DNA from: Parapedobacter lycopersici | GTDB taxonomy: Bacteria > Bacteroidota > Bacteroidia > Sphingobacteriales > Sphingobacteriaceae | Assembly (NCBI RefSeq): GCF_024643285.1 | Contig: NZ_JAMSLW010000003.1 | Coordinates: forward strand, 369,991-433,990 | Reading direction: 5' to 3' | DNA: 64,000 bases | In this document: positions 8,472 through 15,502 of the stretch, one piece after another | Layout of the letters: each line of letters begins with the position of its first letter | Numbering within the stretch: the first letter of the stretch is position 1 | The notes under the pieces: model-generated | Seen by the model: only the letters and a program-made list of their open reading frames with translations | Database searches by the model: none | Told to the model about the DNA's origin: nothing | Position numbers and translations under genes: made by a program

Positions 8472-9159
8472 TCCGAAAGCGATACAGCTGCTGGAACTGA
8501 TGATTGAAACGGAACCCAGGCTGAAGCTCGTTTTTACGGAAACGGATTCGATGCGTGCCATGAAATACCTGCGCGAACATCCGGTTGGGCTGTTGTTCCT
8601 GGATGGCCGCATGCCCGGCATAGACGGCATCGGCCTGGCCAGGGTGCTCATACCGCCGCCGAAAATCATCCTCGTAACGGGGCACGATGAGCTGGCCATG
8701 CAGGCGTATGAAGTGGGGATAGCCGACTGTATTCCCAAGCCGGTGGATATCCAGCGCTTTACACTCGCGGTGCATCGCGCGGTAGGCGACCATTGGGCGC
8801 CGCCGCCGCTTCCGGTGGCACTGCCGGAATACATGCTGATAAAACCAATAGGCGAACGGATAAATACCAAAGTGTATTTCGACGATATTGTATACATCGA
8901 AGCCAACGGCAACAACCTGAAAATAAAACTGCCGGCCGATGAGGTAACCGTGCGGCACACGCTGAAGGAAATGGAGGAGAAGCTGCCGGCCGACCGCTTT
9001 ATGCAGGTGCACCGGAGCTTTATTGTGCCGCTACGGCGGGTATTCCGGTTTGCGCCGAAGCACACGTGGCTGCGTGTGCAGGGGGCGGAGAAAAAGATCC
9101 CGATCGGGAACGATTACCTAAAGGCTTTTCTGGAGCGCATCGTGGAGCAATCGCCTTAA
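8431..9159 (+). CDS. LytTR-family response regulator
   Basis: A 242-residue regulator: receiver domain with acidic pocket VVDDDP, phospho-acceptor Asp at about residue 58 in LFLDGRMPG, Thr in LVTGHD and Lys in IPKPVD; a Pro-rich linker (APPPLPVALPE); then a LytTR DNA-binding domain (IKPIGERINTKVYFDDIVYIEANGNN, with later RFMQVHRSFIVPL). LytTR domains bind direct repeats near promoters. The start lies inside the kinase gene; no later Met precedes the DDD pocket, so this overlap is real. Targets are unknown; the neighbouring acyltransferase operon is the first candidate. Confidence 0.93.
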   Translation: MKANTITCAVVDDDPKAIQLLELMIETEPRLKLVFTETDSMRAMKYLREHPVGLLFLDGRMPGIDGIGLARVLIPPPKIILVTGHDELAMQAYEVGIADCIPKPVDIQRFTLAVHRAVGDHWAPPPLPVALPEYMLIKPIGERINTKVYFDDIVYIEANGNNLKIKLPADEVTVRHTLKEMEEKLPADRFMQVHRSFIVPLRRVFRFAPKHTWLRVQGAEKKIPIGNDYLKAFLERIVEQSP

Positions 9160-9218
9160 TCGGCTATACGGCAAAACGAGAAACATCAACCAAATCAACC
9201 AACTATACCTGACAACGC

Positions 9219-9518
9219 ATGGAACAACACCGACAACTGCTGGAAACGGCACGGAACATTGTGCACCTGCTGGAGGAGATTTCGACCCACACGGCCACGC
9301 TTGCCGAATCCGCACCCGCGGCTTACACGGCAGCAGAGCCGGAAAAACTGATGGACATGCAGGAAGTGATGGATTACCTGGGCATTGCCCGCAGCACCTA
9401 CTTCCGCATGGTGAAGAGCGGCGAGCTGACGCCGCGCCGCAAGGGCCGCCGCCATTACTTTTACCGCCGTGACCTGCGTGCCGCCCTGGCCGAGAGTGTT
9501 AGGCGGGGTAGGGTGTAA
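9219..9518 (+). CDS. Small helix-turn-helix (excisionase/MerR-like) DNA-binding protein
   Basis: A 99-residue protein. The first 45 residues are polar and probably helical; the second half carries the HTH_17 pattern MDMQEVMDYLGIARSTYFRM, then KSGELTPRRKGRRHYF and RRDLRAAL. Such single-domain proteins are common in Bacteroidota, both in mobile elements (as excisionase-like factors) and as orphan regulators. No integrase or relaxase is nearby. It follows the LytTR gene after 59 nt on the same strand and may be the last gene of that operon. Confidence 0.75.
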   Translation: MEQHRQLLETARNIVHLLEEISTHTATLAESAPAAYTAAEPEKLMDMQEVMDYLGIARSTYFRMVKSGELTPRRKGRRHYFYRRDLRAALAESVRRGRV

Positions 9519-9719
9519 GTTGGATAACTCACTGATAAACAATTTGGGGAAACAAAAATTGGCAAAAAGATTTTTATATATTGGACAAACCATCATTAAT
9601 GGCAATGTAGCATTAAACAGAGAAGCTACGTCATACAAAGTAGCTGACAAATGATTTACCGTCGAATTTCTCACGAACCCTTGGAGAATTCTTTCCTTAA
9701 TAATTAAAACCATAAAAAT

Positions 9720-10115
9720 ATGATCTCCAAAACAATTAGATATATAGTGATGCTGGTATTGCTGAGTTTCTTTTCTTGTAAAAAAGAAAATAGCGATTCC
9801 GATTTGGAATTTTCAAGGACCTGTGATTTTACGGGTTCCGATGTCGAGGCCGTCAACAGATTAAGCGGTTCGATCAGTTATACGAATAACATAATGGATA
9901 TTCCCCCCTCGGAACTTCCGCCCAACGCCGACCATGTGTTTCTAATTCGGTCATCCGGTCGTTTACAGATGGTTGTCTGCAACATGCCTTCCGAGTTCGA
10001 AATGACGGAGGGAGAATCAAGAAATATAACATTCAGTGGCCGTGTTGTAGTGCTTTCTGACAGAATCGATGCAACGAGCACTTGGATCGAATTGAAATAT
10101 TTGAAATTCGAATAG
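9720..10115 (+). CDS. Small lipoprotein of unknown function
   Basis: A 131-residue protein with a signal peptide and lipobox (LLSFFSC, Cys about residue 20, followed by KKENSDSD), so it is lipid-anchored, probably in the outer membrane. The mature part is predicted to be mostly beta strand, with a Cys in SRTCDFTGS and one in MVVCNMPS that might form a disulfide. It is visibly more AT-rich than its neighbours and sits alone between AT-rich spacers of about 200 nt (9519-9719) and 245 nt (10116-10361), which hints at separate acquisition. I do not recognise the family. Confidence 0.7.
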   Translation: MISKTIRYIVMLVLLSFFSCKKENSDSDLEFSRTCDFTGSDVEAVNRLSGSISYTNNIMDIPPSELPPNADHVFLIRSSGRLQMVVCNMPSEFEMTEGESRNITFSGRVVVLSDRIDATSTWIELKYLKFE

Positions 10116-10361
10116 CATCTTGTTTTTTTAAATGAAACAACCATCATGAAAAAAAAGCATCTTAACTGACAGGAACCAATAAGGCGACGGGCGAAGGTGA
10201 GGAGCCGAAACGGTTGCATAACAAATCAATTGGTCCGTTGCCGCTCATCCTTTGAACCCGATTCAAATTTTTGAGTTGCTACTTTATTTGTATTAAACCG
10301 GTATGAAAAAGTCAATCGTCCAGCCGGGTATTGACAATGGTAAGGGCGTTCGTGTCCATCG

Positions 10362-11330
10362 TTAATTCTGATCGCTTAGTACCAGTTCCATTTGGATATT
10401 GGCGCGTTTGTAAGGCGTGGGATGCCCCGCTATTTTCTGGAACCCCATTTTGTAATACAGGCTGATGGCGGGTTTCAGGATGGTGTTGCTCTCCAGGTAG
10501 ATGGCCGAGGCCCCGAGTTCCGTTGCGGCTTGGATGATGGCCTGCCCCAGCAGCCAGCCGATGTGCTTTCCCTGCGCCTTGGGCGAAACGGCCATTTTGG
10601 CCATCTCGTAATCGTAACGGGGGTCGTCCATTTTGATCAGGGCGCATACGCCTACCGGTTCGCCGTGGTACAGCGCCACGAATATGTTGCCGCCCCGGTT
10701 CAGGATGTACCCTTCGGGATCATCCAGTGCCTTGTAGTCGGCTTCCTCCATTTCAAAGTAGGTGGAGATCCAGGCCTCGTTCAGCGACTTGAAAGCGGAC
10801 TGGTATTGCGGCTCGTAGGGTACGATGCGGACATCCAGGCTTTCGCGGCGTTTCTTCTGCTCCTGTACCCGTTTGAGCAGTGACTTTTGCTCCAGCAGAA
10901 ATTCCCACTCGGCAACGGCCTCCCAGAGGTTGTGGGTGGCTTCGGCCAGGATACCGTCCACCGCCACGTCGATATCGGCGCACTGGACCCTGATTTTTTC
11001 GATAAGCGCCGTGCCTTTCGGGGTCAGCGCCACTATGTTCTGCCGCCGGTCGCTGGATTTGAGGTTATTTTTTACCAGCCCGGCTTTGGCCATTTCCTTA
11101 ATGATTTTGGTAACGGAGGGCTGGGAGTGCCCGATTTCGCCGGCAATTTCGGTAATGGTTTTCGCGCCGTCTTCCGCCAGTACAAAGAATGCCGGAAACC
11201 ACTTGGGCGAAAAGCCCCCGGCATCGTACAATTCGTAAATCTGGCTGGCGTCGTCGGTCAGCTGGGCGGTGAGCAGCCGCATCCGGCTGCCGAGGGCTAC
11301 TTTGCCTGTCCGGTCAAATATGGGAGCCAT
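10362..11330 (-). CDS. MarR-family regulator fused to a GNAT acetyltransferase
   Basis: A 322-residue fusion. Residues about 1-150 form a MarR winged helix (TITEIAGEIGHSQPSVTKIIKEM then LVKNNLKSSDRRQNIVALTPKG). Residues about 165-320 are a GNAT domain: VRIVPYEPQYQSAF, then AKMAVSPKAQGKHIGWLLGQAII, which holds the acetyl-CoA loop (normally Q/RxxGxG/A, here QGKHIG), and AIYLESNTILKPAISLYYKMGF, a typical GNAT C-terminal half. MarR-GNAT fusions are a known architecture; the acetylated substrate is unknown. The start was set at the ATG opening MAPIFDRT; the open frame upstream has no family sequence. A perfect tandem repeat directly in front of the start is the likely autoregulatory operator. Confidence 0.9.
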   Translation of the reverse strand: MAPIFDRTGKVALGSRMRLLTAQLTDDASQIYELYDAGGFSPKWFPAFFVLAEDGAKTITEIAGEIGHSQPSVTKIIKEMAKAGLVKNNLKSSDRRQNIVALTPKGTALIEKIRVQCADIDVAVDGILAEATHNLWEAVAEWEFLLEQKSLLKRVQEQKKRRESLDVRIVPYEPQYQSAFKSLNEAWISTYFEMEEADYKALDDPEGYILNRGGNIFVALYHGEPVGVCALIKMDDPRYDYEMAKMAVSPKAQGKHIGWLLGQAIIQAATELGASAIYLESNTILKPAISLYYKMGFQKIAGHPTPYKRANIQMELVLSDQN

Positions 11331-11333
11331 AGT

Positions 11334-11356
11334 ATAACTAATTACATAACTAATTA
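11334..11356 (-). promoter_or_regulatory. Tandem 11-base repeat, probable MarR operator
   Basis: The unit ATAACTAATTA occurs twice (11334-11344 and 11346-11356), with a 12-nt period, immediately upstream of the MarR-GNAT start codon at 11330. The position is right for a repressor site covering the transcription or translation start. Confidence 0.6.
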
Positions 11357-11452
11357 TGCAAATATAAATAAAAAGATTCCACTCCTGCAACTGCTTGGTT
11401 CCGTGCCATCCGGTGCCATGGGGTACGCTATCGTCCGGTTGGATGCCAAAAG

Positions 11453-11484
11453 TTGCCCCGGCGGGCCCGCTGTCGCTATGTTTG
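11453..11484 (+). promoter_or_regulatory. Bacteroidota-type promoter of the DUF6266 gene
   Basis: TTG (11453-11455), a 21-nt spacer and a perfect -7 box TATGTTTG (11477-11484). The predicted 5' leader is about 70 nt. Confidence 0.65.
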
Positions 11485-11558
11485 ACGGCAAGATGCAATG
11501 AAAATACCGGTATCAAAACGCATCGGAACTGATGGTTTAACTTTTAAATTTTACAATT

Positions 11559-12206
11559 ATGGCAACATTTCTGAAAGGGATCAACGGGGCGTATTCGGGT
11601 AAGGTAGGCAACGTGGTGGGCAGCCGCTGGCGCGAGGTGGACTACGTACGCAGCTTGCCGCGGCCCAGCAGCAAGCCGGCTACGGAGGCCCAGCTGAACC
11701 AGCGGGCACGCTTTGCGCTGGCCGTGGCGTTCCTGAGTCCGATCAAGGACCTGCTGAACCTGGGCTTTTCCGACAGCGAGCAGGCATCGGCCACCGGCTA
11801 CAATGTGGCGCTGAGCCACCTGCTGCGCAACGGCATGACGGGCGATTACCCGGTAGTGGAGATCGACTACACCCGCGTGCGGATCAGCCGGGGGTCGTTG
11901 GGCGCGCCGGTTGGCCTTACCATTGCGGAAACACGGCCGGGCGAGGCTACGGTGAGCTGGCAGCCCATCATCAACACGTTCAATGCATTTGCGGATGACG
12001 CGGCAGTGGTGCTGGTGTACAACACGAGCAAGGCGTTCTTCAGCGTGTATGAAAATGCCGTGCGCGAGGATGGCATCTTGACGTTTACCCTGCCCGTCGG
12101 GTTCTCCGGCGATGTGCTGGAAACCTGGGTGTTTATGGGCCACCGCGATGGCCTGCGCACGTCTAATAGCGTGTATGCGGGCCAGCTGACGGTAACTGCC
12201 GCATAG
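11559..12206 (+). CDS. DUF6266 family protein
   Basis: A 215-residue protein with the DUF6266 signature at its N-terminus: ATFLKGINGAYSGKVGNVVG, then SRWREVDYVRSLPRPSSKPATE and a segment NQRARFALAVAFLSPIK. The C-terminal 85 residues (GEATVSWQPIINTF onwards to the end VYAGQLTVTAA) look like a fibronectin-III-type beta sandwich. No signal peptide is seen. The family is widespread in Bacteroidota, often in multiple copies, and has no assigned function. It has its own promoter, and two tandem hairpins separate it from the next gene. Confidence 0.88.
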   Translation: MATFLKGINGAYSGKVGNVVGSRWREVDYVRSLPRPSSKPATEAQLNQRARFALAVAFLSPIKDLLNLGFSDSEQASATGYNVALSHLLRNGMTGDYPVVEIDYTRVRISRGSLGAPVGLTIAETRPGEATVSWQPIINTFNAFADDAAVVLVYNTSKAFFSVYENAVREDGILTFTLPVGFSGDVLETWVFMGHRDGLRTSNSVYAGQLTVTAA

Positions 12207-12212
12207 CGGACC

Positions 12213-12240
12213 ACGGTACCGGGGGACGCCCCGGTACCGT
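12213..12240 (+). terminator. Perfect 12-bp hairpin after the DUF6266 gene
   Basis: acggtaccgggg pairs perfectly with ccccggtaccgt around a GACG loop, 6 nt after the stop codon. It has no T-run of its own but is followed 8 nt later by a second hairpin. Confidence 0.6.
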
Positions 12241-12248
12241 AAGTGTTG

Positions 12249-12277
12249 CCGGCACGGCGCGCCGTGCCGGTTCTTTT
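12249..12277 (+). terminator. Rho-independent terminator (22-nt palindrome plus T-run)
   Basis: A perfect palindrome, ccggcacggcg / cgccgtgccgg, is followed by TTCTTTT. Together with the preceding hairpin it makes a tandem terminator between DUF6266 and the small membrane protein. Confidence 0.75.
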
Positions 12278-12317
12278 GCCCATTGGGGCACAATGATTCA
12301 ATTAAAACCGATTAACC

Positions 12318-12608
12318 ATGAAAACGAAATACGAATTCATTAACCGGGTGCAGGCACCCACACCGGGATTTTTTAAGACGATACGCCACATCGGTATCAC
12401 ATTGGGTGCCGTGGGCACGGCGCTGCTGACCGCACCGGTGGTATTACCGGCGGTGATTACGGCCGCGGCGGGTTACCTGGTGACAGCCGGACTGGTAGCC
12501 ACGGCCATAGCCAGCGCGGCGGTAGCCGACAGCCGAGGCAACGGCGACAACGCCTCCGGCGGCACGCCGGATACGAGTGCGGGAAGCGGGGAGGGGGCCG
12601 CGCCGTGA
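12318..12608 (+). CDS. Small holin-like membrane protein
   Basis: A 96-residue protein with a polar N-terminus (MKTKYEFINRVQAPTPGFF), two hydrophobic helices (IGITLGAVGTALLTAPVVL and VITAAAGYLVTAGLVATAIA, about residues 25-70) and a Gly/Ser/Asp-rich tail. Size and topology resemble phage holins or small membrane anchors but there is no diagnostic motif. The stop codon overlaps the GTG start of the DUF5675 gene (GTGA), so the two are translationally coupled. It lies between DUF6266 and DUF5675, families often found together; a role in export or lysis by domesticated phage genes is only a guess. Confidence 0.6.
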   Translation: MKTKYEFINRVQAPTPGFFKTIRHIGITLGAVGTALLTAPVVLPAVITAAAGYLVTAGLVATAIASAAVADSRGNGDNASGGTPDTSAGSGEGAAP

Positions 12609-13051
12609 GCTGCCGAATCGTCCGCGTGGCGCAGGGAAGGAACACGACGCTGAGCCACCTGTACATCAACGGGCTGTTCTGCTGCTACCTGCTGGAGGAC
12701 CGCCTGCGGCCGGTGAAGGTGGCGGGCAGCACGGCTATTCCCGCCGGCCGGTACGGGCTGCGGCTCAATGCCTGGGCGGGCATGAACGTGCTTTACCGGG
12801 GGCGCTACCCGAAGCTGCACCGCGGCATGGTGGAGATCACCGGCATCCCCGGGTTCAGCGGGGTGTTCATCCACATCGGCAATTACCACACGGACACGCG
12901 GGGCTGCCCGCTGACCGGTTCGTATGCACAGCTGATCGACGGCGACTACCGGGTGGTGCATTCCGCCGCGGCGTATAAAAGGGCTTATGCGCGACTGGTT
13001 GAAGTCATTGATGCCGGAAACGCAGGGATAACGGTGGAAGATAGGCTTTAA
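12605..13051 (+). CDS. DUF5675 family protein
   Basis: A 148-residue protein with the DUF5675 layout: TTLSHLYINGLFCCYLLEDR, then RPVKVAGSTAIPAGRYGLRL, GIPGFSGVFIHIGNYHTDTRG and a Cys-Pro-Leu stretch. The conserved HIGNxxxDTxGC segment (His, Asp, Cys) looks like a catalytic or metal site and recalls cell-wall-active enzymes in phage lysis cassettes, though the family has no proven activity. Translation begins at a GTG that overlaps the previous stop by 4 nt. No signal peptide is present, so if it acts on the wall it would need the upstream holin-like protein. Confidence 0.85.
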   Translation: MSCRIVRVAQGRNTTLSHLYINGLFCCYLLEDRLRPVKVAGSTAIPAGRYGLRLNAWAGMNVLYRGRYPKLHRGMVEITGIPGFSGVFIHIGNYHTDTRGCPLTGSYAQLIDGDYRVVHSAAAYKRAYARLVEVIDAGNAGITVEDRL

Positions 13052-13052
13052 A

Positions 13053-13090
13053 ACACGCATGCAGGCCTTTCGGGGCCTGCATGTATGTGT
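13053..13090 (+). terminator. Terminator hairpin after the DUF5675 gene
   Basis: A perfect 10-bp stem (catgcaggcc / ggcctgcatg) with a TTTCGG loop begins 6 nt after the stop and can be extended by flanking acac/gtgt pairs. It lacks a T-run. Confidence 0.6.
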
Positions 13091-13151
13091 TGATGGGATG
13101 CGGTGGTCCAACATACGGTCGGATTTACCGGCCGGCCGGCGAGCGATTGCG

Positions 13152-14486
13152 TTAGGCGAACAGGTCGTTGAAAGCCTCTGACATGGTGGGATGCGTGTAA
13201 ATATGATCCCGGAGCACCGGATAGGCGATGCTTTCATTGATGGCCAGCTGGATCGTATTGATCAGTTCGTGCGCTTCGGCGCAATGCAGCATGCAGCCGA
13301 GTATTTTCCCCGTATCCCGGGCTACAATGGCTTTCAGCAGCCCTTCTTTTTGCTGGAGGATGGCCGCCTTGGGAATGTTGGCTGCAGCCAGGGTGAATAC
13401 CGCATAGTCTATGCCCTGCGCCTGGGCCTCGGTTTCATTGATGCCGATGCGGGCGAATGGTGGCGTGAGGAATACCGTGGTGGCATAGGATTTCCGTTTG
13501 GTAGTGGAATTGTAACCGGTACCGGCGAGCTGATTTTTAATGATCCTGAAATCGTCGAGGGAAATATACGTGAACTGCGGTCCGCCGTTTACATCGCCAA
13601 TAGCCCACACGTTGGGGGCCGATGTCTGTAATTGATCGTTTACGCTGATAAAACCCTTCTCGTCTGTTTCGATACCGGCTGCCCGGAGATTAAGGGCGGT
13701 GGTTTCGGGTATGCGGCCGGTGGCCATCAGTACAGCATCGGTGGTAGCCTGCTGTTCGCCTGCCCGGCGGTAATGGATGGTGACACCATCGCCCGCGGGT
13801 GAAAATCGTTGGACGGCAGCGCCCTGGATAACGTGCAGCCCTTTTTTGGCAAGGCTGCTGTGAATGGATTCGGCGATATCGCGGTCTTCTTTGGGGAGGA
13901 ACTGTTCCTCGCGGGTGAAAAGCGTCACCTCGGAACCGAATTTCAGCAACATATCGGCAAATTCCAGTCCCACCACCCCGCCACCGATAATGGCCAGGCG
14001 TTTGGGCATTACGCTGAGCTCCATCAGGGTGGTACTGTTGTAAATATGGCGGCCGGTGATGCCTTCCATGTCGGGCATAAAGGGTTTGGTACCGGTGTTG
14101 ATGAAGATGCGGTCGGCGGTAATGGCCCTGTCGCCGTCCGCAGTCTGCACGTTTACGCGGTTGGCGGACAGGAAGGAGGCGGTGCCGTCGATTACCGTGG
14201 CATGGGGCGAACCGGCAATTTTCTGGTAGTTTTTCCGGCGCATTTCCGCGGTGAGCTCGTCCTTAATGGTGTGTGCTTTGGCATAGGGAACTCCTTTTTC
14301 CGCATTGACAATAAGGGACTTGGTGGGGATGCACGCCACGTTGATGCAGGTGCCGCCATACCTGTTTTTTGATTTTTCGATCAGGACTACTTCCTCGCCG
14401 TTGGCGGAAAGCCATGCCGCGAGGGTTTTTCCGCCCTTGCCGAAACCGATAATCAGGTTCTTGTAGTGCGCTTTTACGGTATCCAT
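13152..14486 (-). CDS. RclA-like FAD/NAD(P)-dependent disulfide oxidoreductase
   Basis: A 444-residue class I pyridine nucleotide-disulfide oxidoreductase. It shows the FAD-binding N-terminus (NLIIGFGKGGKTLAAWLSANG), the redox disulfide GGTCINVACIPTK (CxxxxC), a second dinucleotide fold (RLAIIGGGVVGLEFADML), the FAD motif VWAIGDVNGG and the dimerisation domain ending YTHPTMSEAFNDLFA with the active-site-like His. The C-terminal HPTMSEAxNDLF and the GKGGKTLA motif point to the RclA (reactive chlorine resistance, Cu(II) reductase) branch rather than lipoamide dehydrogenase or mercuric reductase; there is no HMA domain and no vicinal Cys pair at the C-terminus. A cytosolic role in oxidative or copper stress is likely. 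It is transcribed alone. Confidence 0.85.
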   Translation of the reverse strand: MDTVKAHYKNLIIGFGKGGKTLAAWLSANGEEVVLIEKSKNRYGGTCINVACIPTKSLIVNAEKGVPYAKAHTIKDELTAEMRRKNYQKIAGSPHATVIDGTASFLSANRVNVQTADGDRAITADRIFINTGTKPFMPDMEGITGRHIYNSTTLMELSVMPKRLAIIGGGVVGLEFADMLLKFGSEVTLFTREEQFLPKEDRDIAESIHSSLAKKGLHVIQGAAVQRFSPAGDGVTIHYRRAGEQQATTDAVLMATGRIPETTALNLRAAGIETDEKGFISVNDQLQTSAPNVWAIGDVNGGPQFTYISLDDFRIIKNQLAGTGYNSTTKRKSYATTVFLTPPFARIGINETEAQAQGIDYAVFTLAAANIPKAAILQQKEGLLKAIVARDTGKILGCMLHCAEAHELINTIQLAINESIAYPVLRDHIYTHPTMSEAFNDLFA

Positions 14487-14538
14487 CTGTCGCTTGTTTT
14501 AAAGGTGTGCGGATTATTGGAAAACAAGATACGAAAAA

Positions 14539-14593
14539 GGCTTTACCTAAACAGGCCCTGCCGATAAACAGCAGGGCCTGTTTAGGTAAAGCC
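14539..14593 (-). terminator. Strong rho-independent terminator of the phosphodiesterase operon
   Basis: A perfect 23-bp inverted repeat (14539-14561 and 14571-14593, core acctaaacaggccctgc) with a 9-nt loop. Read leftward it is followed by a TTTTTC run. It starts 7 nt after the stop codon of the GDPD gene and closes the sigma-FecR-SusC-SusD-GDPD transcript. Confidence 0.9.
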
Positions 14594-14600
14594 AGCGCCT

Positions 14601-15494
14601 TTATTTTTTTTCGGAAAGGTAATTCACCAGCGCTTCGGGGTAGTCCGTCTGGATGATGTTGACCAAAGGGAGCCGCTCAGCGAACGAATGGTAACTGCCA
14701 CCCTGCTGCTGCGCCTGCCGGTCATATTCGCCAAGACTGTTGGCCCATACCCGGACACCCTTTTCCCGCATCATGCGCACTAAGCCGGCCTCGTAAAACG
14801 ATTCGTCGATATGGATGACGCGGATTAACGGCTCCTGCATGATGGTGTGTACTTCGTCGGCCGAATGGGCGCGCGGCATCACCAGTACGTCGGGGTTCAA
14901 TGCCAGGCATTTTGATACCTGCTTGGCGTCGTACAGAAAGAACAGCACCTGCTTTTCCATGCCGAGTTCCTCGATGACCGCGTAGCAGGCTTTGGCCGCT
15001 TCCATGTTGCCGGCTTTGAAGTCGATATCGACCAGGATACGCCCCTTCACGGATTCGAGGGCTTCGCGGAGGGTGGGGATGCGGTGCTCGGTGGCGGCGC
15101 CATTGTGCAGCAGCCGCAGTTTTTTGAGCTGTTCCAGTGTCATGCGCTCTACGGTACCGCGGCCATCGGTGGTGCGGTCTACCGTACGGTCGTGTACCAC
15201 TACGAGCTCACCGTCTTTGGACTGCCTGACATCCAGTTCCAGGACGGCCGCACCGGCTTCAATGGCGCCTTGGAAGGCCGGGATGGAATTTTCCGGATGG
15301 GAAAGGTGGTCGCCCCGGTGGGCGGCAACGAGTAGCTGTTCGGGTTGGGTGAGCAACACCTCCCGGAGGGAGTCGGCCCGGGTTTGCCCCGTGGCGGCCA
15401 AGCCCGACGAAAGGAGGATGAGGGCCGCCGCAGCAAACCTGAACAGGGAACGGAATCGATGAAATGAAATGGAATTGATCATCTTGCTAGTCAT
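14601..15494 (-). CDS. Secreted glycerophosphodiester phosphodiesterase family protein
   Basis: A 297-residue GDPD-family enzyme, which hydrolyses glycerophosphodiesters to glycerol-3-phosphate and an alcohol. The signal peptide is about residues 1-37 (cleavage near LAATGQ). Catalytic signatures: LLVAAHRGDHLSHPENS with His59-Arg60 and the PEN(S/T) Glu, VLELDVRQSKDGELVVVHD with metal ligands Glu86 and Asp88 and the general acid/base His101, and later ILVDIDFK and RVWANSLGE where the family often has VWTVN. It is the last gene of a SusC/SusD locus, 8 nt after SusD, which suggests the imported ligand contains a glycerophosphodiester, for example deacylated phospholipid head groups or teichoic-acid-like material. 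A second ATG four codons in is possible. Confidence 0.93.
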   Translation of the reverse strand: MTSKMINSISFHRFRSLFRFAAAALILLSSGLAATGQTRADSLREVLLTQPEQLLVAAHRGDHLSHPENSIPAFQGAIEAGAAVLELDVRQSKDGELVVVHDRTVDRTTDGRGTVERMTLEQLKKLRLLHNGAATEHRIPTLREALESVKGRILVDIDFKAGNMEAAKACYAVIEELGMEKQVLFFLYDAKQVSKCLALNPDVLVMPRAHSADEVHTIMQEPLIRVIHIDESFYEAGLVRMMREKGVRVWANSLGEYDRQAQQQGGSYHSFAERLPLVNIIQTDYPEALVNYLSEKK

Positions 15495-15502
15495 TTATGT
15501 GA

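Noticed and set aside
9219..9518. HTH protein as proof of an integrated mobile element
   Set aside because: No integrase, relaxase, att repeats or tRNA gene was found nearby; single HTH_17 proteins also occur as ordinary regulators.
10303..10365. 20-residue ORF starting MKKSIVQPG
   Set aside because: It runs into the 3' end of the MarR-GNAT gene, has no promoter and no conserved feature.
10392..10883. 163-residue open frame antisense to the MarR-GNAT gene
   Set aside because: It lies wholly inside a clear MarR-GNAT coding region on the other strand and its translation has no domain pattern; the high GC third position of the real gene keeps this frame open.
13152..14486. Mercuric reductase
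   Set aside because: The protein lacks the N-terminal HMA domain and the C-terminal Cys pair; its ending HPTMSEAFNDLF fits the RclA branch.
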